Of a DNA stretch of 64,000 bases, positions 44,337 through 52,471 are shown piece after piece. The position numbers were made by a program, and so were the translations under genes. How positions within the stretch are numbered: the first letter of the stretch is position 1; every line of letters begins with the position of its first letter. This stretch comes from Streptomyces atratus (GTDB taxonomy: Bacteria; Actinomycetota; Actinomycetes; Streptomycetales; Streptomycetaceae), in the NCBI RefSeq assembly GCF_900119365.1, contig NZ_FPJO01000019.1:62001-126000 (forward strand), in the 5' to 3' direction. Below the pieces are notes generated by a model. The model saw nothing but the letters and a program-made list of their open reading frames with translations. It had not been told where the DNA came from and ran no database searches.

Positions 44337-44356
44337 GTTCCTGAACATGCAGGAAC
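44337..44356. promoter_or_regulatory. Perfect 7-bp inverted repeat between regulator and peptide genes
   Basis: GTTCCTG-N6-CAGGAAC, 15 bp upstream of the regulator ATG and ~95 bp before the peptide gene. Likely binding site of the LuxR-type protein. Confidence 0.7.
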
Positions 44357-44449
44357 ATGATGCATCTACTCAGTGGTGTTCGCGTGCCCAGGTGAGACAT
44401 CGTCTTAGGTGCGGGGGAGAAGAATCCACAAGTGAGGACGAAGCCGACT

Positions 44450-44788
44450 ATGTATAAGCGAATGCATCGCTCGGCGCTTGCCGTCTCGTTCGTCGCGGCC
44501 CTGGGCATCGGGCTGCTGGGCGGCAGCGACATTGGCTGGAGCGAGGGCAGTGTTGCCGGTGGCGACATCGGGTGGACCGTCCAGGCCGCAGCCGACGGTG
44601 ACATCGGGTGGCCGGTCGCACCTGCCAAGTCGTCCGACATCGGGTGGGTCGTCCAGGCGGCGGCCGATGGTGACATCGGCTGGGGTTCGCCCGGCAAGTC
44701 GTCCGACATCGGCTGGGTCTCGCCCGCCGACATCGGTTGGGTCTCGCCCGCCGGCATCGGCTCCGCCACGGCCCGCACAGGCGCATGA
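44450..44788 (+). CDS. Secreted DIGW-repeat peptide precursor
   Basis: 112 aa. A basic start (MYKRMHRSA) and hydrophobic core (LAVSFVAALGIGLLGG) form a Sec-type signal, and the mature part begins at once with SDIGW. DIGW occurs seven times exactly, with spacers of 8, 8, 8, 8, 7 and 4 residues, and once degenerate (GIGS). The spacers SEGSVAGG, TVQAAADG, PVAPAKSS, VVQAAADG, GSPGKSS and VSPA recur in part, so a ~12-residue unit was duplicated. Each DIGW is preceded by Gly, Ser or Ala. No Cys, one fixed Trp per repeat. ATG at 44450 is likely, GTG at 44432 possible. Its TGA overlaps the next ATG (ATGA). Looks like a multi-core precursor; no known family recognised. Confidence 0.85.
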   Translation: MYKRMHRSALAVSFVAALGIGLLGGSDIGWSEGSVAGGDIGWTVQAAADGDIGWPVAPAKSSDIGWVVQAAADGDIGWGSPGKSSDIGWVSPADIGWVSPAGIGSATARTGA

Positions 44789-45105
44789 CCATCCCGCCGG
44801 ACGACCGGACCTTCCGGCGAGAGATGGCCACGGCCTACCGATCAGGCTGGCATTTCATCGATCTCGTCACTGCCATCCCCCACTGTGGCGACTCGTTGAT
44901 GGTCACTCTGTTCGGCGACCCCATCGTTGTCGCACGTGAAGAAGACGACGAAGTACGTGCCTACCGTTGCCTCCGCAAGCCGCGTGGAGCCCCGCAGCCC
45001 GTTCGCTGTGCGATTCGGTACGACATGATTTTCGTCAACCTCGACCGGCGGGACCACCAGCTGTTCGAGCCAGAGACTATTTCCGCCACCCCCCGCAGTG
45101 CCTGA
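44785..45105 (+). CDS. Miniature Rieske-oxygenase-like protein without Fe-S ligands
   Basis: 106 aa. HCGDSLMVTLFGDPIVVAREEDDEVRAYRCLRKPRGA and IRYDMIFVNLD match the order of strands in the Rieske domain of ring-hydroxylating oxygenases (LFGEPVVVVRD, CxHRGA, YGLIFVNLD). But the CxH...CxxH ligands are not there (CLR; the second pair is deleted) and the catalytic domain is missing. It therefore cannot bind a Rieske cluster as usual. Co-translated with the DIGW precursor by ATGA overlap, so it probably binds, processes or accompanies that peptide. Ends before a strong hairpin. Confidence 0.7.
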   Translation: MTIPPDDRTFRREMATAYRSGWHFIDLVTAIPHCGDSLMVTLFGDPIVVAREEDDEVRAYRCLRKPRGAPQPVRCAIRYDMIFVNLDRRDHQLFEPETISATPRSA

Positions 45106-45146
45106 GCGATCCCCCGTCGTTCCATGTCGCTCAGTCACTCCCCCAC

Positions 45147-45189
45147 ACAACGGCGCCATCGTGACCTGAACACGATGGCGCCGTTGTGC
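45147..45189. terminator. Bidirectional terminator
   Basis: 18-bp perfect arms CACAACGGCGCCATCGTG / CACGATGGCGCCGTTGTG with a 7-base loop, then CTTTT. It closes the DIGW operon and the convergent PNPOx gene. Confidence 0.92.
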
Positions 45190-45226
45190 TTTTCCCGGCC
45201 GCGCCCGCCGCGCCGCCGCGGGCCGG

Positions 45227-45631
45227 TCAGGCCCTGCCGAGCGCCCGGTCCACGGCGATCTCGATGACGATCCGGTCGGGGTTGGGCTTCGGCGTGCGCT
45301 CGTAGCGTTCGGCGTAGCGGCGCACGGCGTCGGCCACCGCCTCGGGCTCCGTGCGCACCGTCGCACGTCCCTCCAGCGTCGCCCAGCGGCGCCCGTCGAT
45401 CTGGCAGACCGCCACCCGTGCGCCGTCCGGGCCCGCGGCCAGGACGTTGGCGGCCTTCCGGGTGTTCTTGCCGGTGATGACCCGCGCCAGCCTCGTCCCG
45501 GGGTCGTACGTCACGCCCACCGGCACCACGTGCGGTGTGCCGTCGGGGCGGGGCGTGGTCAGGGTGCACACATGGCGTGCGCGCCAGAAGGCGAGGTACT
45601 CGGGGCCGGGGTTCGTCACGTCGACTGCCAT
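45227..45631 (-). CDS. Pyridoxamine 5'-phosphate oxidase/F420-binding split-barrel protein
   Basis: 134 aa flavin/deazaflavin split-barrel: FWRARHVCTLTTPRPDGTPHVVPVGVTYD, then VITGKNTRKAANVLAAG, VAVCQIDGRRWATLEGRATV and VRRYAERYERTPKPNPDRIVIEI. It resembles the F420-dependent class common in Streptomyces. No partner gene; substrate unknown. Confidence 0.82.
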   Translation of the reverse strand: MAVDVTNPGPEYLAFWRARHVCTLTTPRPDGTPHVVPVGVTYDPGTRLARVITGKNTRKAANVLAAGPDGARVAVCQIDGRRWATLEGRATVRTEPEAVADAVRRYAERYERTPKPNPDRIVIEIAVDRALGRA

Positions 45632-45768
45632 GAGGACAGCGTAAGCAGCGCGGGCGCGGCGCCGGCCGCGCCGTGGGCCCCGCTGCGGTGGCGGAGGGCC
45701 GGTGCGGCCGGTTCACTCGAAGCACCGGGACAAGGGGCAGGACTCGCGCGGACAGCTCCCAACATCAA

Positions 45769-45789
45769 GTTGAGTGGAGTAGACTCAAC
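45769..45789. promoter_or_regulatory. HAIR element upstream of clpB (distal)
   Basis: GTTGAGT-N7-ACTCAAC, one complementary base change per arm from consensus, perfectly symmetric. Confidence 0.88.
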
Positions 45790-45794
45790 ATGAA

Positions 45795-45815
45795 CTTGAG
45801 TGGAATAGGCTCAAC
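45795..45815. promoter_or_regulatory. HAIR element upstream of clpB (proximal)
   Basis: CTTGAGT-N7-GCTCAAC, 26 bp (centre to centre) from the distal HAIR, so two HspR dimers could bind cooperatively. Confidence 0.88.
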
Positions 45816-45880
45816 TTTATGCACGTTGACTAAGTCAGTGTTGTGAGAGGGCCAGTCGCCGCAAGGAGGAGAAAGCGCAC

Positions 45881-48502
45881 GTGGACGCCGAGCTGACCAA
45901 CAAGAGCCGGGACGCCATCAACGCGGCCACCAGCAGGGCCGTGAAGGACGGGCACCCCGATCTGACCCCGGGGCATCTGCTGCTCGCGCTGCTCGCGGGC
46001 GAGGACAACGAGAACATCACCGATCTGCTCGCCGCCGTCGAGGCCGACCAGATCGCCGTACGCACCGAGACCGAGCGGCTCCTGGGTGCCCAGCCCAGTG
46101 TCACCGGGTCGACCGTCGCCCCGCCGCAGCCCAACCGCGAGCTGCTCGCCGTCATCGCCGATGCCGCGCGGCGCGCGAAGGAGCTCGGCGACGACTACAT
46201 CTCCACCGAGCACCTGCTGATCGGCGTCGCCGCCGAGGGCGGCCGCGCCGGTGAGATCCTCAGTGGGCAGGGGGCCAGTGCGAAGAGGCTGCTGGACGCA
46301 TTCGAGAAGAGCAGGGGAGGGCGCCGGGTGACCACACCCGACCCGGAGGGGCAGTACAAGGCGCTGGAGAAGTTCGGTACGGACTTCACCGCGGCCGCAC
46401 GCGAGGGCAAGCTCGACCCGGTCATCGGACGCGACCAGGAGATCCGCCGCGTCGTCCAGGTCCTGTCCCGCCGCACCAAGAACAACCCCGTGCTCATCGG
46501 CGAGCCCGGCGTCGGCAAGACGGCCGTCGTCGAGGGCCTCGCCCAGCGCATCGTCAAGGGCGACGTCCCCGAGTCCCTGAAGAACAAGCGGCTCGTCTCG
46601 CTCGACCTCGGCGCGATGGTCGCGGGCGCCAAGTACCGCGGCGAGTTCGAGGAGCGCCTGAAGACCGTCCTCTCCGAGATCAAGGACAGTGACGGGCAGA
46701 TCATCACCTTCATCGACGAGCTGCACACCGTCGTCGGCGCGGGCGCCGGCGGCGACTCCGCCATGGACGCCGGCAACATGCTCAAGCCGATGCTGGCCCG
46801 TGGCGAGCTCCGCATGGTCGGAGCGACGACGCTCGACGAGTACCGCGAGCGGATCGAGAAGGACCCCGCCCTGGAGCGCCGCTTCCAGCAGGTGCTGGTG
46901 GCCGAGCCGAGCGTCGAGGACACCATCGCGATCCTGCGCGGGCTCAAGGGCCGCTACGAGGCCCACCACAAGGTCTCCATCGCGGACTCCGCGCTGGTGG
47001 CCGCCGCGACCCTGTCCGACCGTTACATCACCTCCCGCTTCCTCCCCGACAAGGCCATCGACCTGGTCGACGAGGCGGCGTCCCGGCTGCGCATGGAGAT
47101 CGACTCCTCGCCCGTCGAGATCGACGAGCTCCAGCGTGCCGTCGACCGTCTCCACATGGAGGAGCTGGCCCTCAAGAACGAGACCGACCCCGGCTCCCGG
47201 CAGCGCCTGGAGAAGCTGCGCCGCGACCTCGCCGACAAGGAGGAGGAGCTGCGCGGCCTCAACGCCCGCTGGGAGAAGGAGAAGCAGGGCCTCAACCGCG
47301 TCGGTGAGCTGAAGGAGCGCCTCGACGAACTGCACGGCCAGGCCGAACGCGCCCAGCGCGACGGCGACTTCGACACCGCGTCCAAGCTTCTGTACGGGGA
47401 GATCCCGGGCCTGGAACGGGAGTTGGCCGAGGCGTCCGAGGCCGAGCGGGAAGCGGCCAAGGACACCATGGTCAAGGAGGAGGTCGGCCCGGACGACATC
47501 GCCGACGTCGTCGGCTCCTGGACCGGCATCCCCGCCGGACGCCTGCTGGAGGGCGAGACCCAGAAGCTGCTGCGCATGGAGGACGAGCTCGGCAAGCGCC
47601 TCATCGGGCAGAGCGAGGCCGTACGGGCGGTGTCGGACGCGGTACGCCGTACCCGTGCCGGAATCGCCGACCCCGACCGGCCCACCGGATCGTTCCTCTT
47701 CCTCGGCCCGACCGGTGTCGGCAAGACGGAGCTCGCGAAGGCCCTCGCCGACTTCCTGTTCGACGACGAGCGGGCCATGGTCCGCATCGACATGAGCGAG
47801 TACGGCGAGAAGCACAGCGTGGCGCGGCTCGTCGGCGCCCCGCCCGGATACGTCGGCTACGAGGAGGGCGGCCAGCTCACCGAGGCGGTCCGCCGCCGCC
47901 CGTACAGCGTCGTGCTGCTGGACGAGGTCGAGAAGGCCCACCCCGAGGTCTTCGACATCCTGCTCCAGGTCCTCGACGACGGCCGGCTCACCGACGGACA
48001 GGGCCGGACGGTGGACTTCCGCAACACCATCCTGATCCTGACCTCCAACCTCGGCAGCCAGTTCCTGGTCGACCCCCTGACCAAGCCCGAGGAGAAGAAG
48101 GCACAGGTCCTGGAGGTCGTGCGGGCCTCGTTCAAGCCGGAGTTCCTCAACCGGCTCGACGACCTGGTGGTCTTCTCCGCGCTCTCCGGCGACGAGCTGT
48201 CGCACATCGCGCAGCTCCAGATCGGCCGGCTCGCCGGCCGCCTGGCCGACCGCCGGCTCACTCTCGACGTCACGCCCGAGGCCCTGGCCTGGCTGGCCGA
48301 GGAGGGCAACGACCCGGCCTACGGGGCACGGCCGTTGCGCCGCCTCATCCAGACGGCGATCGGCGACCGGCTGGCGAAGGAGATCCTCGCGGGCGAGGTC
48401 AAGGACGGGGACACCGTCCGGGTGGACCGGGTCGGGGACGACCTGCTCGTCGGCCCCGCGACCTCGGACACCGGCGCGGCGGCCCCGGGCGGCGCCTTGT
48501 AG
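45881..48502 (+). CDS. clpB: ATP-dependent disaggregase ClpB
   Basis: 873 aa. N-domain with Clp repeats (HPDLTPGHLLLALLAGED), then AAA1 with GEPGVGKTAVVEGLAQRI and IIDE-type Walker B (FIDELHTVVG), a coiled-coil M-domain (~400-520) and AAA2 with GPTGVGKTELAKALA and LLDEVEKAHP. It disaggregates proteins with DnaK. GTG start with AAGGAGGAG upstream; repressed by HspR through two HAIR sites. Length fits ClpB rather than ClpC. Confidence 0.97.
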   Translation: MDAELTNKSRDAINAATSRAVKDGHPDLTPGHLLLALLAGEDNENITDLLAAVEADQIAVRTETERLLGAQPSVTGSTVAPPQPNRELLAVIADAARRAKELGDDYISTEHLLIGVAAEGGRAGEILSGQGASAKRLLDAFEKSRGGRRVTTPDPEGQYKALEKFGTDFTAAAREGKLDPVIGRDQEIRRVVQVLSRRTKNNPVLIGEPGVGKTAVVEGLAQRIVKGDVPESLKNKRLVSLDLGAMVAGAKYRGEFEERLKTVLSEIKDSDGQIITFIDELHTVVGAGAGGDSAMDAGNMLKPMLARGELRMVGATTLDEYRERIEKDPALERRFQQVLVAEPSVEDTIAILRGLKGRYEAHHKVSIADSALVAAATLSDRYITSRFLPDKAIDLVDEAASRLRMEIDSSPVEIDELQRAVDRLHMEELALKNETDPGSRQRLEKLRRDLADKEEELRGLNARWEKEKQGLNRVGELKERLDELHGQAERAQRDGDFDTASKLLYGEIPGLERELAEASEAEREAAKDTMVKEEVGPDDIADVVGSWTGIPAGRLLEGETQKLLRMEDELGKRLIGQSEAVRAVSDAVRRTRAGIADPDRPTGSFLFLGPTGVGKTELAKALADFLFDDERAMVRIDMSEYGEKHSVARLVGAPPGYVGYEEGGQLTEAVRRRPYSVVLLDEVEKAHPEVFDILLQVLDDGRLTDGQGRTVDFRNTILILTSNLGSQFLVDPLTKPEEKKAQVLEVVRASFKPEFLNRLDDLVVFSALSGDELSHIAQLQIGRLAGRLADRRLTLDVTPEALAWLAEEGNDPAYGARPLRRLIQTAIGDRLAKEILAGEVKDGDTVRVDRVGDDLLVGPATSDTGAAAPGGAL

Positions 48503-48527
48503 ACGGCATGCGGCCCGTTCGATGCGT

Positions 48528-48567
48528 TCGCCCCTTGCGGTGCGGAAGACCGCAGCGCAAGGGGCGA
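48528..48567 (+). terminator. Terminator of clpB
   Basis: TCGCCCCTTGCG / CGCAAGGGGCGA arms around a small inner hairpin (GCGG/CCGC), 26 bp after the clpB stop. Confidence 0.85.
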
Positions 48568-48604
48568 CGGATTGCGGTGATTTCGGGAGAAAGAGAAAGC
48601 GGCC

Positions 48605-48772
48605 GCCGTCATCGCTGATCCAGTGTTCAACATCGATATTGAGCCAAACGCCTGGCTGCGCACCGATGGGCGGCATCTCCTGACCCGGCTCCGCCCCGGA
48701 CTGCATCACCCGCCCCTGACAAGGGACTTCTACTCGGGTGCGGGCAGCTTCCGCCCGGCGGTGAGCGAGTAA
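48605..48772 (+). pseudogene. Short orphan coding fragment
   Basis: The frame reads VIADPVFNIDIEPNAWLRTDGRHLL, ending at a TAA. The block FNIDIEPN...L..DGR recalls the N-terminus of Streptomyces VWA-domain proteins, but there is no start with RBS and no continuation. Weak; probably a relic. Confidence 0.3.
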
Positions 48773-48853
48773 TCAGGACACCTCGCGGTGTCCGTCATGG
48801 CCTGCTCGCAAGCAGGGTTGGGGGTGGAATTCGGCAGTCGGTAGCGTGCCCGT

Positions 48854-50119
48854 ATGAACGAGCGGATGGGCGATGAGATAAATCCGGGGCCAAAAAAGCC
48901 CAGATCTGACAATCTCTTTCACCTTGGCGAATTCCGTACCCTTTGGGCTGCTTATGCTCAGTCGATCCTGGGTGACCAGCTGGCACGCGTTGCCCTGTCG
49001 TTGCTCGTGTTCGAACGCACCGACTCGCCGGGGTGGACCGCGGCGACATACGCGCTGACCACCTTGCCCGCTCTGCTGTCCGGGGTGCTCCTGTCCGGCC
49101 TGGCGGACCGGTTCCCCCGGCGTACGGTCATGATCAGCTGCGACCTGGTGCGGATGGTGCTGGTCGGGCTGATGGCCCTGCCCGGGATGCCCTTGCCGCT
49201 GCTCGCCGGGCTTCTGGTGCTGGCGCAGCTGGCCGAGGCGCCCTTCGGCGCCGCCCAGGGCGCACTGCTGCCCACCGTGCTCGGCGCGCAGAGGTACGAA
49301 CGCGGCCAGCGAGTCATGCAGATCACCCACCAGACCGGACAGCTGGTCGGCTTCGCCGGGGGCGGTCTGCTGGCCGCGTGGCTGGGCAGCAACCTCTCCC
49401 TGGGCGTGAACGCGGTGACCTTCCTTCTCTCGGCGGCCCTGGTCAGGTTCGGCGTGAAGGCCCGTCCCGCGGCGAGTGCCGACGCCCGCAAGACGCGGCT
49501 CGGCGCACAGGTCGGGGGTGCGGCCGCACTGATCTGGTCGGACCGCAGGCTCCGGTCGCTGCTCGCGCTGGGGTGGCTTGCGGGGTTCGTCGTCCTGCCG
49601 GAGGGGCTGGCCGCCCCGTTCGCGGACGAGGCCGGCGGCGGCGCCTACTCGGTGGGACTCCTGCTCGCCTCGCATCCGGCGGGAATGGTGCTGGGAGCGG
49701 CCCTGCTGGGGCGGGCCAAGGTCGGCGACGAGTCGCGGCGCCGCCTGCTGGGGCCGCTGGCGGTCGGTGCGAATCTGCCTCTGCTCGTCTACTGGCTCGA
49801 CCCCAGTGTGGGCGTGGCCATGTTCCTGCTGCTGGTGGCCGGGGTGTGCTCCGCCTACCAGATCACCGCCGGGGCCACCTTCGTGCTCCTGACGCCGGTC
49901 GACCGGCGTGGCCAGGCGCTGGGGCTCGCCAGGTCGGGGGTGACCGCCATGCAGGGGATCGGCGTCGCCCTGGGGGGTGTCGCGACGGAGCTGACCGGCT
50001 CGTCGGCGAACACCATCGGCGCGTCCGGACTCCTCGGGGTGCTGTGCGCGATTCTTGCCGCCACTGCCTGGACGCGGGCGCGGGCCGACGATGCGCAGAT
50101 GATTCCCCGGAGTGCGTAG
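48854..50119 (+). CDS. MFS transporter (MFS_3, enterobactin-exporter-like)
   Basis: 421 aa, 12 helices. It starts FRTLWAAYAQSILGDQLARVALSLLV and has motif A in loop 2-3 (GLADRFPRRTVMISCD). The long central loop with SADARKTRLGAQVGGA separates the halves. Likely exporter of a small molecule; substrate unknown. ATG chosen; MGDEINP (48869) is an alternative start. Confidence 0.87.
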   Translation: MNERMGDEINPGPKKPRSDNLFHLGEFRTLWAAYAQSILGDQLARVALSLLVFERTDSPGWTAATYALTTLPALLSGVLLSGLADRFPRRTVMISCDLVRMVLVGLMALPGMPLPLLAGLLVLAQLAEAPFGAAQGALLPTVLGAQRYERGQRVMQITHQTGQLVGFAGGGLLAAWLGSNLSLGVNAVTFLLSAALVRFGVKARPAASADARKTRLGAQVGGAAALIWSDRRLRSLLALGWLAGFVVLPEGLAAPFADEAGGGAYSVGLLLASHPAGMVLGAALLGRAKVGDESRRRLLGPLAVGANLPLLVYWLDPSVGVAMFLLLVAGVCSAYQITAGATFVLLTPVDRRGQALGLARSGVTAMQGIGVALGGVATELTGSSANTIGASGLLGVLCAILAATAWTRARADDAQMIPRSA

Positions 50120-50188
50120 GGCCTGGCGGCGAAACGCGGCTAGGGTCGTCGGCAGGAAACCACGCGCGATCCACAGGAGTACCCAGCG

Positions 50189-50749
50189 ATGTCTATCGAT
50201 CCGTCCTCGATTCCGAATTTCGGGGGCCAGCCCGAACCGCAGGCGGCAGGACCCGAGGGCCCCGTTGTCCCTGACCAGGACCTCGTCAAGCAGCTTCTCG
50301 AACAGATGGAGCTGAAGTACGTCGTCGACGACGAGGGTGACCTCGCGGCGCCGTGGGAGGACTTCCGCACGTACTTCATGTTCCGGGGCGAGGACGAGCA
50401 GCAGGTCTTCTCGGTCCGTACGTTCTACGACCGCCCGCACGCCGCGGACCAGCGTCCGGTCCTCCTCGACGCGATCGACGACTGGAACCGCCGCACCCTG
50501 TGGCCCAAGGTCTACACACACACCCACGAGCCCGAGGAGGGCTCCGAGGACACCGAGATCTCGGTCCGCCTGATCGGTGAGGCGCAGATGCTCATCGGTA
50601 CGGGCGTCAGCCTGGAGCACTTCGTCTCGTCGACGGTCAGCTGGGTGCGCGCCTCGATCGAGTTCGACAAGTGGCTCCAGGAGCGTCTGGGCCTGGCCCC
50701 GGCCGAGGAGAAGGCGGACGGCGAGGACCCGGTCCCGCCGAGCGCCTGA
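50189..50749 (+). CDS. YbjN domain protein
   Basis: 186 aa with a YbjN fold (type III secretion chaperone-like): DLVKQLLEQMELKYVVDDEGDLAAPWEDF, YFMFRGEDEQQVFSVRTFYDR, LLDAIDDWNRRTLWPKVYT and AQMLIGTGVSLEHFVSSTV. Proline-rich N-terminal and acidic C-terminal tails. Unknown function; widely conserved in actinobacteria. Confidence 0.87.
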   Translation: MSIDPSSIPNFGGQPEPQAAGPEGPVVPDQDLVKQLLEQMELKYVVDDEGDLAAPWEDFRTYFMFRGEDEQQVFSVRTFYDRPHAADQRPVLLDAIDDWNRRTLWPKVYTHTHEPEEGSEDTEISVRLIGEAQMLIGTGVSLEHFVSSTVSWVRASIEFDKWLQERLGLAPAEEKADGEDPVPPSA

Positions 50750-50772
50750 GCCCTCGTACGGCAGTGACACCC

Positions 50773-50812
50773 CACCCCGGGGCGGCGGTCCTCACGACCG
50801 CCGCCCCGGGGT
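50773..50812. terminator. Bidirectional terminator
   Basis: CACCCCGGGGCGGCGGTC-type arms (left arm begins CCACCCC) with a 5-base loop between the convergent YbjN and aminotransferase genes. Confidence 0.88.
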
Positions 50813-50821
50813 GTCGCCGTT

Positions 50822-51991
50822 TCAGGGCGCCAGGCGCCGCAGGCGGCCGACCGCCTCGTGCAGGACGTCGTCCTTCTTGCAGAAGGTGAAGCGGACCTGG
50901 CTGCGGCCGGCGTCGGGGTCGTCGTAGAAGACGGAGTTGGGGATGGCGACGACGCCGCAGCGTTCGGGGAGCGCGCGGCAGAAGGCGTAGGCGTCCTTCT
51001 CGCCGAACGGGGTGATGTCGGTGGTGATGAAGTACGTGCCCTGCGGGCGGTGCACCTCGAACCCGGCCGCGCGAAGCCCCTCGCCGAGCAGGTCGCGCTT
51101 GCGGCGGAGATCGGAGCGGAAGTCCTCGAAGTAGGTGTCCGGCAGCCGCAGCGCCTCGGCGACGGCGTACTGGAACGGGCCCGCGCTGACGTAGGTCAGG
51201 TACTGCTTGGCCGTCCGGACGGCGGCGACGAGCGGGGCGGCCGCGACGACCCAGCCGACCTTCCAGCCGGTGTACGAGAAGGTCTTGCCGGCGGACGAGA
51301 TCGAGACCGTGCGCTCGCGCATGCCGGGCAGTGAGATCAGCGGGATGTGTTCGCCCTCGAAGACCAGGTGCTCGTAGACCTCGTCGGTGACCACCAGGAG
51401 GTCGTGCTCCACGGCCAGTTGGGCGATCGCGGTCAGTTCCTCGCGGGTGAGGACCATGCCCGTCGGGTTGTGGGGGCTGTTCAGCAGCAGCAGCCGGGTG
51501 CGGGGCGTGATCGCGTCCCGGAGGGCGTCGAGGTCGGGGCGGAAGTCCGGGGCGCGCAGGGTCAGCGGGACGCGGACGCCGCCGGCCATGGCGATGCAGG
51601 CGGCGTACGAGTCGTAGAAGGGCTCGAACGCGATGACCTCGTCGCCGGGCTCCAGCAGTGCCAGCAGGGCGGCGGCGATGGCCTCGGTGGCGCCGGCGGT
51701 GACCAGGACCTCGGTGTCGGGGTCGGTGGTGAGGCCGTAGCGCCGCTGCTGGTGGTCGGCGATCGCGGTGCGCAGTTCGGGGACGCCGGGGCCCGGCGGG
51801 TACTGGTTGCCGCGCCCGTCGCGCAGCGCCCGGACCGCGGCCTCCCGGATCTCCTCGGGGCCGTCGGTGTCGGGGAAGCCCTGGCCGAGGTTGATGGAGC
51901 CGGTCCGTACGGCAAGCGCCGACATCTCCGCGAAGATCGTCGTACCGAACCCGGCGAGGCGGCGGTTGAGCAGCGGTCGTCCCTGTGTCAT
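50822..51991 (-). CDS. PLP-dependent aminotransferase (class I/II, DapC/KAT-like)
   Basis: 389 aa fold-type I enzyme. INLGQGFPDTDGP is the substrate motif of the KAT/DapC group. VTAGATEAIAAALLAL, NSPHNPTGMVL (Asn to PLP) and SSAGKTFSYTGWKVGW (lysine to PLP) follow, with RFTFCKKDD at the end (substrate Arg). It could be N-succinyl-LL-DAP aminotransferase, or glutamine transaminase K/kynurenine aminotransferase; sequence alone does not decide. The start is ATG 51991, with 52000 possible. Confidence 0.87.
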   Translation of the reverse strand: MTQGRPLLNRRLAGFGTTIFAEMSALAVRTGSINLGQGFPDTDGPEEIREAAVRALRDGRGNQYPPGPGVPELRTAIADHQQRRYGLTTDPDTEVLVTAGATEAIAAALLALLEPGDEVIAFEPFYDSYAACIAMAGGVRVPLTLRAPDFRPDLDALRDAITPRTRLLLLNSPHNPTGMVLTREELTAIAQLAVEHDLLVVTDEVYEHLVFEGEHIPLISLPGMRERTVSISSAGKTFSYTGWKVGWVVAAAPLVAAVRTAKQYLTYVSAGPFQYAVAEALRLPDTYFEDFRSDLRRKRDLLGEGLRAAGFEVHRPQGTYFITTDITPFGEKDAYAFCRALPERCGVVAIPNSVFYDDPDAGRSQVRFTFCKKDDVLHEAVGRLRRLAP

Positions 51992-52129
51992 GGCTGCCAT
52001 CCTGCGCGGAAGCTCTGGAGTTGCTCAAGTCTGCTTTGGCCCTTCGGGGGCGGGGGCATCCCCCACACACGCGACAGGCGCGGGGGAAGCGGGGGACCTC
52101 GCTTCGGGGGACGGAAGGACGTGAGGTCG

Positions 52130-52414
52130 GTGTCGATCTTCGTAGGAGTGTTGATCGCGGTCGGTCTGATCGTGCTGTTGGTTTCGGTCCTGAGGGGCGG
52201 GAGCAGGGCGAAGGCCGGCAGGCGCGGCGGGCGGCGGGGAACCGGCGGCGACTCGGCGGGGGGCAGTTGGTGGGCGGGGGGTGACAGCGGCGGCGGTACG
52301 TCCTGCGGAAGCAGCGGCGGGCACTCCTCAGGCCATTCGTGCGGCGGCGGCCACTCCTCGTGCGGCGGTGGATCGTCGTGCGGCGGCGGGGGCGGATGCG
52401 GCGGGGGCAGCTGA
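52130..52414 (+). CDS. Small membrane protein with Gly/Ser/Cys-rich tail
   Basis: 94 aa. One helix (VSIFVGVLIAVGLIVLLVSVL), a basic linker, then a 50-residue tail of GGG, SCGG and GHSSCGG repeats, with six Cys and several His. The tail might bind metal. GTG start; the exact codon (52121 or 52130) is uncertain. Ends just before a strong terminator. Confidence 0.6.
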   Translation: MSIFVGVLIAVGLIVLLVSVLRGGSRAKAGRRGGRRGTGGDSAGGSWWAGGDSGGGTSCGSSGGHSSGHSCGGGHSSCGGGSSCGGGGGCGGGS

Positions 52415-52434
52415 CCCGGACGGCTGGTTCCGGA

Positions 52435-52471
52435 GGTGCCCGGCGGGTGAACTCCCGCCGGGCACCTTTTT
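52435..52471 (+). terminator. Rho-independent terminator
   Basis: GGTGCCCGGCGGG / CCCGCCGGGCACC with 6-base loop followed by TTTTT. Confidence 0.92.

Noticed and set aside
44530..44770. CRISPR or DNA-level tandem repeat at the DIGW gene
   Set aside because: Repeats are imperfect at DNA level but keep frame and the DIGW codons, and lie inside a coding sequence with signal peptide; it is a protein repeat. No CRISPR array or cas gene is in the window.
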